Notes under the pieces: model-generated
Database searches by the model: none
Seen by the model: the letters and a program-made list of their open reading frames with translations, nothing else
Told to the model about the DNA's origin: nothing
Shown here: positions 53,013 through 60,827 of the stretch, one piece after another
How the letters are laid out: each line of letters begins with the position of its first letter
Numbering within the stretch: the first letter of the stretch is position 1
Translations under genes and position numbers: made by a program
From: Arcobacter sp. F155
GTDB lineage: Bacteria > Campylobacterota > Campylobacteria > Campylobacterales > Arcobacteraceae
Direction of reading: 5' to 3'
DNA length: 64,000 nucleotides
Assembly: GCF_004116455.1 (NCBI RefSeq)
Contig: NZ_PDJU01000007.1
Location: 62,001 to 126,000, forward strand

Positions 53013-55195
53013 TTATTATTACTCCATTGAATATTTACTTCAACTCCATTATTAGAGTTAAACACAACGCTTCCTTTTAATTGCTTTTGAACTAAAAGTT
53101 TTATTAATGTCATTCCTAAAGAGTTTTTACTAGACTCTTTTTGGAAACCCTTACCATTATCTTTTACTCTTAAGTAGTAAATATTTTTCTCTCTTTTTAA
53201 TTCTATAAAAATAAGACCAGAGTCATCATCATATGCATATTTTATGGCATTGGTTATCAGCTCATTTAATATTATCCCTACATAGATTGCTTGTGAAATA
53301 TCCAAATCCACTTTAATGTCATACTCTATATCAATATTTGACTCAAATCCACTTTTTAAATCACTAATAAGTAACTCTATATAATCATCTGCATGGATAT
53401 GAGTAGTATTATTTTGTGTATACAGTAACTCATGAAAATGACTCATTGCATTAATTCTATTTTGAATAGTCAACAAAATTGACTTTAACTTTTCATCTTT
53501 TATGCTGTCTTCTTGTAACCTTAATAAAGAGATAATCATTTGCATATTATTTTTAACTCTATGATTTAACTCTTTTAATAATAAAGCTTTATCTTCTAAT
53601 GCAATTTGTAAATCTTTTGTTTTTTCATCAACTTGTTTCGATAACCTTATTTTTTCACTTTTTTTTCGTTGGATATTTTTATAAAGAAGTAAGATAATTA
53701 TAAGTGCTGCTAAAGTTAATATTTGCCAAATTATAGTCCAATCAAAACTCTCTTTTATAACCTTTGGAACCCATTTATTATGGATTGCTTTTCTTTGCTC
53801 AACTGTTAATTTCTCAATAGTTTTTAAAAGAATACTTTTTAATACCTGATTATCTTTATGTAACGTAAAAGAGATTGGAATATTTTGTGTTTTTATCTGT
53901 TTGATACTATTGTCATCTTGGGTTATATCCTTGATAAACTTTTCTTCTTTTAAGTTAAAAATAGTTTTCGTAGATAGAAAATTTTTATTATTAAGCTCTT
54001 GTATTGTAATAATTAAATCTAACTCTTTTTTTTCAAGCTTTTGAATACTCTCTGTATCTTGTATATAAATAAATCTAAGTCCAGTATTTTGAGAAACAAA
54101 CTTTAAAATATCATTAGCAACGCCACTATGCAATCCAAGTTTATTTATAAAATCTATAGGAACTGAATCTTTTTTCACTCCTACTTTTATAACTGGATTA
54201 TCTTTTATATAAGCCTTCTCTTTTTTTGTTAGGTAGCTATTTTTATCTTTACTTGTATAAATAAAATCTGTAAAGTCTGTTTTTGTACTTTCTGTTTTTC
54301 CTAAAAGTTTAAAGGTATTTGCAATCTTTTCTAACTTAACAGGATTTATATCTCCAAAAGGAATTCCAGGAAAAAATGCAAGCTCTTTAAAAGCATCTGC
54401 TTCATACTCTAATAACTCTTTTTTTAAATTTTGAGTATTATATTTTTCTTTTATAACATCTATAGTTTCATCAACATTAGCAAATGCATACTCCCATCCC
54501 TTTAAAGATGCTTCATAAAAGTTTTTTACAATAAGTGGATTTTCTTTTGCATACTCATCAGTTGTAAAAAGGATATCACCATAAAAATCAAATCCATAAT
54601 CTTTAGGATGGAAAGAGACTGGATTATAACCTTTATTTTTAAAAATATTTGGAGTAATAGTTGAATAACCAGCTACAATATCTGCTCTACCATCCATAAT
54701 CTCTTCTAAGTCATATCCCTTTGCTTTAACCCATGTATAATCATCTGATTTAATCCCATTTGTTTCAAGCATTCCATAAATTGATGCAAAAAGTTCAGGG
54801 GTATCAAAATACAAAATCTTTTTGCCCTTTAAGTCTGATAATTCTTTGATTCCACGTTTTTCTATAGTATTAAGTTCTAAAGGAGAAGCTTGGCACAAAG
54901 CAAACAATTGTAAGTAGTTTGCCATTCCATTAAGTCTATGAATAATTAAATCTGAACGGCTTATTCCAAACTGTGCTTTGCCATCTCTTACTTCATAGAT
55001 TGGTGCATTATTAGCTTTATACTCTTTTAAAGTTACATCTAAACCCTTTAGAGAATAAAAGCCTTTCTCTTTTGCCATAATATAACCAGCAAACTGAAAC
55101 TGATACATCCAAGTTAATTGCAAACTAATTGGTGTTAGTTCCTTAGAATATAAACAATTAACACATAAAAATATATAAATTATAATTTTCTTCAC
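53009..55195 (-). CDS. Sensor histidine kinase with NMT1-like and SBP_bac_3-like sensor domains
   Basis: The 728-residue kinase has a signal-like start, an NMT1/THI5-type substrate-binding domain (about 20-300; LQLTWMYQFQFAGYIMAKEK, EYKANNAPIYEVRDGKAQFG), a shortened SBP_bac_3-like domain (about 325-485, ending RKAIHNKWVPKV), a membrane helix (LTLAALIIILLLY), and a HisKA_2 domain with ELNHRVKNNMQMIISLL (phosphorylated His) followed by a HATPase with NELITNAIKYAY and VKDNGKGF. Start is GTG at 55195 with a weak site. It senses periplasmic ligands of unknown nature and pairs with the response regulator downstream. Confidence 0.9.
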   Translation of the reverse strand: MKKIIIYIFLCVNCLYSKELTPISLQLTWMYQFQFAGYIMAKEKGFYSLKGLDVTLKEYKANNAPIYEVRDGKAQFGISRSDLIIHRLNGMANYLQLFALCQASPLELNTIEKRGIKELSDLKGKKILYFDTPELFASIYGMLETNGIKSDDYTWVKAKGYDLEEIMDGRADIVAGYSTITPNIFKNKGYNPVSFHPKDYGFDFYGDILFTTDEYAKENPLIVKNFYEASLKGWEYAFANVDETIDVIKEKYNTQNLKKELLEYEADAFKELAFFPGIPFGDINPVKLEKIANTFKLLGKTESTKTDFTDFIYTSKDKNSYLTKKEKAYIKDNPVIKVGVKKDSVPIDFINKLGLHSGVANDILKFVSQNTGLRFIYIQDTESIQKLEKKELDLIITIQELNNKNFLSTKTIFNLKEEKFIKDITQDDNSIKQIKTQNIPISFTLHKDNQVLKSILLKTIEKLTVEQRKAIHNKWVPKVIKESFDWTIIWQILTLAALIIILLLYKNIQRKKSEKIRLSKQVDEKTKDLQIALEDKALLLKELNHRVKNNMQMIISLLRLQEDSIKDEKLKSILLTIQNRINAMSHFHELLYTQNNTTHIHADDYIELLISDLKSGFESNIDIEYDIKVDLDISQAIYVGIILNELITNAIKYAYDDDSGLIFIELKREKNIYYLRVKDNGKGFQKESSKNSLGMTLIKLLVQKQLKGSVVFNSNNGVEVNIQWSNNK

Positions 55196-55303
55196 TTTTA
55201 TTTACGCCCTAATAATATTTTTTATTATACATGATTTTATATAAATGCAACGCAAATTGAAACACTAATGTAATAAAATTATATTAGAAAGAGGATTGAT
55301 TAG

Positions 55304-55513
55304 ATGGTAGATACAATTTATAAAATATTAGATGAACTAAATTCTTATTACTATGTGTACTGTTTGGAAAAGAATAGTATAGAAAGAACTAGAATACATG
55401 AAAATGCAGCTTGTATTAGAGATCTAGTAACCATAACAAGTAAATTAGATAAACTAAAGATTAAATTTATTGTAACTGAAAATAAAAGTATCCAACTATT
55501 AGAAAAAAATTAG
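55304..55513 (+). CDS. Small protein of unknown function before the hemerythrin gene
   Basis: This is a 69-residue protein with no recognised family. It is mixed charged and hydrophobic, without signal peptide or membrane helix, and looks like a small alpha/beta fold (LDELNSYYYVYCLEKNSIER, IRDLVTITSKLDKLKIKFIV). The ATG at 55304 has AAAGAGG before it, and it lies 42 bases upstream of the tandem hemerythrin gene on the same strand. A linked role is only suggested by position. Confidence 0.6.
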   Translation: MVDTIYKILDELNSYYYVYCLEKNSIERTRIHENAACIRDLVTITSKLDKLKIKFIVTENKSIQLLEKN

Positions 55514-55555
55514 TTATAACCTCAACAATGTAGTTTATTGAAAAGGAGAAAGTAC

Positions 55556-56359
55556 TTGAACACATATTTAGCAACTTGGGATAGTGCTTATAGCATTGGA
55601 CATGAAAAAGTTGACCAAGAACATAAAAAGCTTTTTGAGATTGCTTCTAAGGCATATAAGTGTCAAAATAATAAAGCAGAACTTATGTCAATTATTAAAG
55701 AGCTTATCAAATATACAAAGTTTCATTTTTCAAATGAAGAAAACTATATGGAGTCTATTGGATATAAAAATGTAGAAGAGCATAAAAGTATTCATAAAGA
55801 AATAGTGAATAAACTAAATCAATTAATCAAGAAACTAAAAACATCATCTATTGAAGAGAATATAAAAGAGTTATCAGATTTTATTAATACAAATTTATTA
55901 CAACATATCCTACTTGTAGATAAAAAAGTTCATCATACTATGAAATCAAGAGAGGATTTAAAAAAGCACTTTGCATGGAAAAATAGTTATGAAGTGAAAA
56001 ATGAAAAGATAGATAATGAGCACAAGGAGCTTTTTAAACTTGCAATTGAGGCATTAAACTATCACGACAAAGATATTAAAAAACATATAAAGATTACTAT
56101 TAATAAATTATATGAATACATGAAGTATCACTTTGAAAATGAAGAAAAGTATATGGCTAGTATTGAATATCCACATTTAAAAGAGCATATTGCCCAACAT
56201 AAAAAAATCATAAATGAAATGAACAGTTTTATTAAATCAATTCCTCTTTTAACATTAATTGATTTTGAAAGAAAATTAATAGAGTATATTGATATATGGC
56301 TAATTGGGCATATTATTTATGAAGATAGAAAAATTGTAAATGAAAATAATAGTTACTAG
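55556..56359 (+). CDS. Tandem-domain bacteriohemerythrin
   Basis: The approx. 267-residue protein has two complete hemerythrin domains (about 5-135 and 140-265), each with the oxygen-binding di-iron ligands: DQEHKKLF and DNEHKELF, HFSNEENYM and HFENEEKYM, HxxxH in EHKSIHKE and EHIAQHKK, and HILLVDKK and HIIYEDRK. Start is TTG at 55556 directly behind AAGGAGAAAG; a longer frame from TTG 55538 lacks a site. Hemerythrins bind oxygen or NO; tandem forms may store or deliver oxygen to respiratory enzymes in microaerobic bacteria. It converges on the YaiI-family gene. Confidence 0.93.
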   Translation: MNTYLATWDSAYSIGHEKVDQEHKKLFEIASKAYKCQNNKAELMSIIKELIKYTKFHFSNEENYMESIGYKNVEEHKSIHKEIVNKLNQLIKKLKTSSIEENIKELSDFINTNLLQHILLVDKKVHHTMKSREDLKKHFAWKNSYEVKNEKIDNEHKELFKLAIEALNYHDKDIKKHIKITINKLYEYMKYHFENEEKYMASIEYPHLKEHIAQHKKIINEMNSFIKSIPLLTLIDFERKLIEYIDIWLIGHIIYEDRKIVNENNSY

Positions 56360-56372
56360 CTTACTAACTATT
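56348..56372. terminator. Weak bidirectional hairpin between hemerythrin and YaiI genes
   Basis: AATAGTTA and TAACTATT form eight perfect pairs with a nine-base loop and include the stop codons of both converging genes. Flanking U-runs are short, so it is a weak terminator at best. Confidence 0.4.
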
Positions 56373-56814
56373 TAATCTTTTGCAAAAATGCATTTAAAGA
56401 GTTTGCAAACTTCTGTGCATCTTTTTGTGTAAAGGCACTAGGACCTTTTGTTATTTCCCCACTATCACGTATCTCTTGCATTAGATTTCTAACTGCTAGA
56501 CACTCTTTTATATTATCTTCTGTGTACTCTAAGCCTCTGTGGTCTATTGCATGGGCTTGTTTTTCTATAGTCCTAGAAGCTAAAGGAATATCAGCAGTAA
56601 TAACTAAATCACCCTCTTGTAAAAGCTCAACTATTTTGTTGTCAGCTTCATCAGCTCCTTGGTCTACTACCATATAAGTGATATTTGAAGATTTACCAAT
56701 ATTGATTTTTTTGTTTGCTATTACAAGGGTTTTTAAACCTAACCTTTCTATTGCTCTTAAAAGAATAGGTTTTAAAAGGTTAGGAAAAGCATCACCATCT
56801 ACATATAAAGTCAT
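56368..56814 (-). CDS. YaiI/YqxD (UPF0178) family protein
   Basis: The 148-residue protein begins LYVDGDAFPNLLKPILLRAI (family motif VDADACP-like), followed by VDQGADEADNKIVE, LVITADIPLASRTIEK and the ending KGPSAFTQKDAQKFAN. The family is widespread and has a PIN-like nuclease fold but no proven reaction. The ATG is at 56814, sharing a base with the YwbE stop, so it is translationally coupled to that gene. Confidence 0.9.
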   Translation of the reverse strand: MTLYVDGDAFPNLLKPILLRAIERLGLKTLVIANKKINIGKSSNITYMVVDQGADEADNKIVELLQEGDLVITADIPLASRTIEKQAHAIDHRGLEYTEDNIKECLAVRNLMQEIRDSGEITKGPSAFTQKDAQKFANSLNAFLQKIK

Positions 56815-57011
56815 TATAAAATCTCTTTTACTCTTCCTACTTGTCCATCTTCTAACTGAACTTTTATTCCATGTGGGTGATATGAAGAGTTTGTTAAAAG
56901 CTTTTTTACTACACCTTGTGTAAGTTTATTTGTTCTTTGATCTTTTTTCAAAACGATATTAACTTTTAATCCTATGTTAATATCGTCTCTTTCTTTTGGG
57001 TCTCTTATCAT
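56814..57011 (-). CDS. YwbE family protein
   Basis: The 65-residue protein matches the YwbE family: RDDINIGLKVNIVLKKDQRT, TQGVVKKLLTNSSYHPHGIK, then VQLEDGQVGRV. It is small, basic and probably an RNA- or DNA-binding beta-barrel, but its function is unknown. The ATG at 57011 is one base from the end of the next gene upstream and the stop overlaps the YaiI-family start, forming a tight three-gene unit. Confidence 0.9.
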   Translation of the reverse strand: MIRDPKERDDINIGLKVNIVLKKDQRTNKLTQGVVKKLLTNSSYHPHGIKVQLEDGQVGRVKEIL

Positions 57012-57497
57012 CTATTTAGCTTCGTAAGCTAAAGCTTTTTTAGCCTCATCTAAATGGTAAAAGAAAAGTGCTTTAAAAGCAAAAGTTACTTTAGTTTTCT
57101 TTTCAACACTTGTATCTAAGATAGAAAAAGAGAAAGACTCGCCTGAATCTTTTGATTCAAAAGTCACTGTAGTTGGCTTTAAAGTTTTAATCATATTCAT
57201 TACAACTTTATACTCTTTTGGATTGATTCCATCTAACATATCACCAACTTTTTCTTCTCTTCTTATTGAATCAAAAAGCGTTGTAAATGTATCTTTAAAT
57301 AAAGATTTACTTAATGAGATTCTTACTTTACTTGTATGAAAAGCACCACTTTTATTTAATAAAGGGTTTGGTTTAATATCTCTTATCTCTTCTAATGCAG
57401 TTAAAAAAAAGTTCTTCCCACCTAAAGTTTCACAATACTCTTTAAACTGAGAGCTTAACTCTTCTTTTGTTTTAGTATCTAATTTATTAAAATCCAT
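57012..57497 (-). CDS. Uncharacterised 161-residue protein
   Basis: I recognise no family. The protein is mixed alpha/beta with no signal peptide or membrane segment; notable parts are LGGKNFFLTALEEIRDIKPN, ISLSKSLFKDTFTTLFDSIR and VTFAFKALFFYHLDEAKKAL. The C-terminal strands (about 110-150) may be a small beta-barrel. The ATG is at 57497. It is directly followed by YwbE (one base) and the YaiI-family gene, which suggests one housekeeping operon. Confidence 0.62.
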   Translation of the reverse strand: MDFNKLDTKTKEELSSQFKEYCETLGGKNFFLTALEEIRDIKPNPLLNKSGAFHTSKVRISLSKSLFKDTFTTLFDSIRREEKVGDMLDGINPKEYKVVMNMIKTLKPTTVTFESKDSGESFSFSILDTSVEKKTKVTFAFKALFFYHLDEAKKALAYEAK

Positions 57498-57540
57498 GAT
57501 TGTCCTATGTAATATATTAGCGTAAGTATATCTAAAATTC

Positions 57541-57559
57541 TTAGCAATTAATTTGCTAA
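57541..57559 (-). terminator. Weak terminator after the nickel ECF operon
   Basis: TTAGCAA and TTGCTAA form seven pairs with a five-base loop on the minus strand, followed by GAATTTTAG. It covers the stop codon of the ATPase gene at 57556. The U-run is short. Confidence 0.4.
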
Positions 57560-58209
57560 TTGATTTTTTCTAAAGAGTTTTCTTTTAATCTATAAATTGT
57601 CGGAGCTAGACTTTCAATAAATGACTTATGATGTGAAACTATAATCATCGATTTTTTTATACTATTCAAAATATTTACTATTTTCTTTTCTGCTTCTTCA
57701 TCTAAAGCATTTGTAGGTTCATCAAGTAATAAAATCTTTGGTTTAGTAATTAAAATACTAGCAAGGGCTACTATTTTTTGTTCACCTCCGCTTAAATCAT
57801 AAATAGTTCTATTTTCTAAATGCTCAATTTCTAACTCTTTTAAAATCTCAAAAGCTTTGCTATAAGCATCATCTTTTTTTATTCCCTTTGCTCTTAGATT
57901 AAACATTACATCTTCAATCACAGTAGGACATAAAAAAAAGTCATTTACATCTTGAGGTAAATATCCAATATCAGACCTATATTTTCTAAAGTCTTTTAGT
58001 TTTTCCATTTTATCATGGAATAAAAATACCTCACCCTCTTTTGGTTTTATTAGTCCTGCAACAATTTTTAAAAAAGAGCTTTTCCCACTTCCATTTGAAC
58101 CAACAATTGCTATTTTCTCTTCATGGGAAACATTTAAAGTAATATCTTGAAAAAGTACTCTTTCATTTATCTCATAGGATACATTTTTTACATTTATTGA
58201 GCAACTCAT
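57556..58209 (-). CDS. nikO: ECF transporter ATPase (CbiO/NikO)
   Basis: The ATPase of an energy-coupling-factor transporter. The 217 residues contain Walker A GSNGSGKSSFLKI near residue 38, LPQDVNDFF in place of the Q-loop region, the signature LSGGEQKIVALA, Walker B KILLLDEPTNALDEE and the H-loop IVSHHKSFIES. It is coupled to the membrane gene upstream by a four-base overlap. With NikM, NikL, NikQ and the DUF4198 gene it makes up a nickel or cobalt uptake system. Confidence 0.92.
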   Translation of the reverse strand: MSCSINVKNVSYEINERVLFQDITLNVSHEEKIAIVGSNGSGKSSFLKIVAGLIKPKEGEVFLFHDKMEKLKDFRKYRSDIGYLPQDVNDFFLCPTVIEDVMFNLRAKGIKKDDAYSKAFEILKELEIEHLENRTIYDLSGGEQKIVALASILITKPKILLLDEPTNALDEEAEKKIVNILNSIKKSMIIVSHHKSFIESLAPTIYRLKENSLEKIN

Positions 58210-58853
58210 ACAATAAACCTTTTTATATAAATAAGTGTGATTAAGAATATTAGTATTAAATCATAATAAGAGATTTTAATAGTATTTATAAGGTATATTC
58301 TACCATGAAAACCTCTTAGGTTAAAAGTTTGCTCTAAAGCTTGGGCTTTTCTTATAGATTTAACAAAAATATGTCCAAATAGATTTCCATAAGTTTCATA
58401 TGCAAAAAGTGAAGAACTAGCTTTAAAACCTCTAGCCTTTAAAGTCTGTCTTATTGTTTTTAATTCATCACTTAAAACTTGTATCATTTTTAGAGTAAAG
58501 TATATTGAACTAACAACCCTTTTTGGAAATCTCAAATCATTTAAAGCTCTTACAATATCATAACCACTAGAACGGAAGAATAATGCAATATTAAAAGCTA
58601 TAATCATATTTGTTCGTAAGTAGATATTCAAAGCTTCTTCTAAAGAAGTTTGTAAAAGTAAAACTATAAAAATCATCACAATAAAAATATTAAGTAAAAC
58701 TACTCTTTTTAATATTTGAAAAAAGTTTTTATATTCACAAAATAAAACATAAGCTAAAGGAAGAAAATAAAGAATTTCAACATTTGAAAAACTAATAAAA
58801 ATTGAATAAAAAATTGCAGCTACAAAACTAGCAGTGGGAGAAAGACTTATCAT
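58206..58853 (-). CDS. nikQ: ECF transporter transmembrane subunit (CbiQ/NikQ)
   Basis: The 215-residue protein has about five membrane segments and the EcfT coupling region with the Ala-Arg-Gly signature in QTLKARGFKASSS, repeated later in FNLRGFHGRIY. This subunit links the ATPase to the metal-binding NikM. It overlaps the ATPase gene by four bases and follows the NikL-like gene with four bases of overlap. Confidence 0.9.
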   Translation of the reverse strand: MISLSPTASFVAAIFYSIFISFSNVEILYFLPLAYVLFCEYKNFFQILKRVVLLNIFIVMIFIVLLLQTSLEEALNIYLRTNMIIAFNIALFFRSSGYDIVRALNDLRFPKRVVSSIYFTLKMIQVLSDELKTIRQTLKARGFKASSSLFAYETYGNLFGHIFVKSIRKAQALEQTFNLRGFHGRIYLINTIKISYYDLILIFLITLIYIKRFIV

Positions 58854-59257
58854 CTTTTAATTCTTTTTAAACCTATGAAAATTAAGATTATTAAAGCAAT
58901 TGCAATAATAGATGACAAAAGTGAGTTTTCACTTTTTAGCTTGGCTTTTTTATCTTTTGCTTCAGTTAAAGCATTGTCAATTTTTCCTTTTGTAGAGTGT
59001 CCACCTATAGCTTCAACTTTTACGTAAGTTACGTTTTCATAATCTTTTAAAAAGTATTCACCCTTTTCGTTAGTTTTTAAAGTTTTTAGCAGTATTTGTT
59101 TTGAGTCAAAAAGTTCTAATTTACAATTTTTACATGGACTACCAGAGTTAAAATAAGAGTATATATAAAGTTTGTCTTCTTCATAATCTAAAAATAGGTT
59201 TAGCTTATGGGCAAACAAACTTAATGATAAAAAACATAAAAAGAGAGCTATTCTCAA
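58850..59257 (-). CDS. nikL: NikL-like membrane protein of the nickel ECF system
   Basis: The 135-residue protein has a signal peptide (RIALFLCFLSLSLFA), an extracytoplasmic domain with a CKNCK Cys pair and a beta-rich fold (DYENVTYVKVEAIGGHSTK), and one C-terminal membrane helix (SSIIAIALIILIFIGL). NikL proteins have this topology and accompany NikM in nickel ECF operons. The start is TTG at 59257 behind GAGG. It lies between nikM and nikQ in the gene order NikK-M-L-Q-O. Confidence 0.75.
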   Translation of the reverse strand: MRIALFLCFLSLSLFAHKLNLFLDYEEDKLYIYSYFNSGSPCKNCKLELFDSKQILLKTLKTNEKGEYFLKDYENVTYVKVEAIGGHSTKGKIDNALTEAKDKKAKLKSENSLLSSIIAIALIILIFIGLKRIKR

Positions 59258-59856
59258 ACTTTTGCCTCGTCTAACAAATCAGGAATTGATTTTTTTAAAT
59301 AGTTTATTAAAAATAGCGTTACTAAACCTTCTATAAACATAGCTGGAACATTTGCTAAAAATACTGTGTAAGATGCGTATAAATACTCTTCTTTTGATAA
59401 AGCCAATATTAAAGCTAGTAATAAAGTAGATAGTAAAACTGCTAAGAATCCTATCATAAAATATTTTAGTTTTTCTGGAAATATATTTAACAATTGCATT
59501 TTTGATGCTAAATATATTAGGTATGCAGGTAAGGACATGATAATTAAGTTTGCACCTAAGGAGCTAATTCCACCATAACCTAAAAGTGTTGCTTGTAAAA
59601 GAAGTGCTATAAAAATAGCAAGAAATACTTGAGCTCCTAAAACAATACCTATTATTCCAATAAGTATTAAATGTATTTGAACAAAACCTAATGGAATATG
59701 TACAAAAGAAGCTATAAAAAATAGTGCAGACATAGCTGAAACTATAGCTATATTTTTGTTTTTTAAATCCTTAAAAGATAAGGCTAAAAGACCAACTGTT
59801 AGTACAGCTGTTCCTATAGCTACTTCACTTGTCAAAATTCCATCAGAGATATGCAT
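59254..59856 (-). CDS. nikM: Nickel/cobalt substrate-binding membrane protein NikM/CbiM
   Basis: NikM is the S-component that binds the metal. The N-terminal MHISDGIL carries the essential His2 (the family has MHIPDGFL), and the 200 residues contain about six or seven membrane helices with FVHIPLGFVQIHLILIGIIG. Nickel rather than cobalt is suggested by the neighbouring NikK-type gene. The ATG is at 59856, two bases after the periplasmic gene. Confidence 0.92.
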   Translation of the reverse strand: MHISDGILTSEVAIGTAVLTVGLLALSFKDLKNKNIAIVSAMSALFFIASFVHIPLGFVQIHLILIGIIGIVLGAQVFLAIFIALLLQATLLGYGGISSLGANLIIMSLPAYLIYLASKMQLLNIFPEKLKYFMIGFLAVLLSTLLLALILALSKEEYLYASYTVFLANVPAMFIEGLVTLFLINYLKKSIPDLLDEAKV

Positions 59857-59858
59857 TT

Positions 59859-60587
59859 CTAGTAAGCCTTAATCCAAATTAATGCACCATTTTCAATAGG
59901 ATACATTTTTCCTTTATACTCTTTTTCACCCTCTTCTATAAGTGCAGCAAATCCCCACCAACCTTTATGGTTCATAGCAAAAGAGAAATTACCATTTTCA
60001 TCTGTTTTAACAACTTGAGTAATATGAGTATCACTTGGTGCTTTTAATCCAAACTCATTATAAAGTTCAACTTCTACTTCTACATTACTTGCAGGTTTAC
60101 CATTGTGTAAAACTTTTCCTGAAAAGATATTTCCTGCATATAAAGCAAATGGCTTTGTTGTTGGAATAATCTCATATTTTAATCCAAGTGGTTCATCCCA
60201 TCCATCTTCCATTCCATATGCTGAAATAATTGATTTTGGTACATGAGAAATATATTTCCCTTCATCAGGTTCAAAATATGGTTCTGGTTGAACAAAAAAC
60301 TGATAAACACCAGGTCTTTTTATTTTGTATGAAGTCTCCCAAGCTTTGTGCTCAAACTTTGTAGTTTCACTTAAAGGTAGTTCCTCTTTTTTATTTCCTA
60401 CATAAATCCCAAAAGGTTTTTCCATTGTCATACCAGTTTGCTCAAAAGGATGTATAAACATGGCATCAAACTTTATATTTGATTGTTCTTTAGAGTTAAC
60501 ATTGTCTGTTGATGGTAAAAATGTCAAAAAGTGTGCATTTGCAATTGTAGCTGCTGCGATTGCTAAAGTTGAAATAAGTTTTTTCAA
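59859..60587 (-). CDS. nikK: Periplasmic DUF4198 nickel-binding-like protein (NikK)
   Basis: The 242-residue protein has a signal peptide (KKLISTLAIAAATIANA) followed directly by His in HFLTFLPSTDNV, and a DUF4198 beta-sandwich with the landmarks DAMFIHPFEQTGMTM, SGKVLHNGKPASNVEVEVE and TDENGNFSFAMNHKGWWGFA. Such proteins are periplasmic partners of NikM. The start is TTG at 60587 with AAGG before it. It is the first gene of the nickel operon. Confidence 0.85.
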   Translation of the reverse strand: MKKLISTLAIAAATIANAHFLTFLPSTDNVNSKEQSNIKFDAMFIHPFEQTGMTMEKPFGIYVGNKKEELPLSETTKFEHKAWETSYKIKRPGVYQFFVQPEPYFEPDEGKYISHVPKSIISAYGMEDGWDEPLGLKYEIIPTTKPFALYAGNIFSGKVLHNGKPASNVEVEVELYNEFGLKAPSDTHITQVVKTDENGNFSFAMNHKGWWGFAALIEEGEKEYKGKMYPIENGALIWIKAY

Positions 60588-60671
60588 GATATGCCTTTCA
60601 TTTTTTAGAAATTATATTTATAAGGCAGTTATAGAAGAATAAATTTTAAAGATACTTATGTACTTTATGAA

Positions 60672-60785
60672 CTAATTATTATAACTTGCAATTGCTACAA
60701 TTAAAGCTTGCAATCCTAAAACAATCCAAAGAATCTTATTTGAGTTTTCATCAAACCATTTATTAAATTTTTGAAAGGGTGTCAT
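60672..60785 (-). CDS. Small membrane protein (37 residues)
   Basis: Too short for usual ORF cut-offs. It reads as a polar N-terminus (TPFQKFNKWFDENSNK) followed by one hydrophobic helix (ILWIVLGLQALIVAIASY) and a short tail. The ATG at 60785 has no good ribosome site, and the DASS terminator ends only 12 bases upstream, so expression would need read-through or a promoter I cannot see. It fills the space between nikK and the DASS gene, on the same strand. I regard it as plausible but unproven. Confidence 0.42.
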   Translation of the reverse strand: MTPFQKFNKWFDENSNKILWIVLGLQALIVAIASYNN

Positions 60786-60796
60786 AGAGTTATTTT

Positions 60797-60825
60797 ATAA
60801 AAGTAGCACTTAAAAAGTGCTACTT
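60797..60825 (-). terminator. Intrinsic terminator of the DASS transporter gene
   Basis: AAGTAGCACTT and AAGTGCTACTT make 11 perfect pairs with a three-base loop, followed on the minus strand by TTATAAAATA. The stem begins just after the DASS stop at 60828. The first four U run into A/U sequence, so termination may be partial. Confidence 0.65.
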
Positions 60826-60827
60826 CT

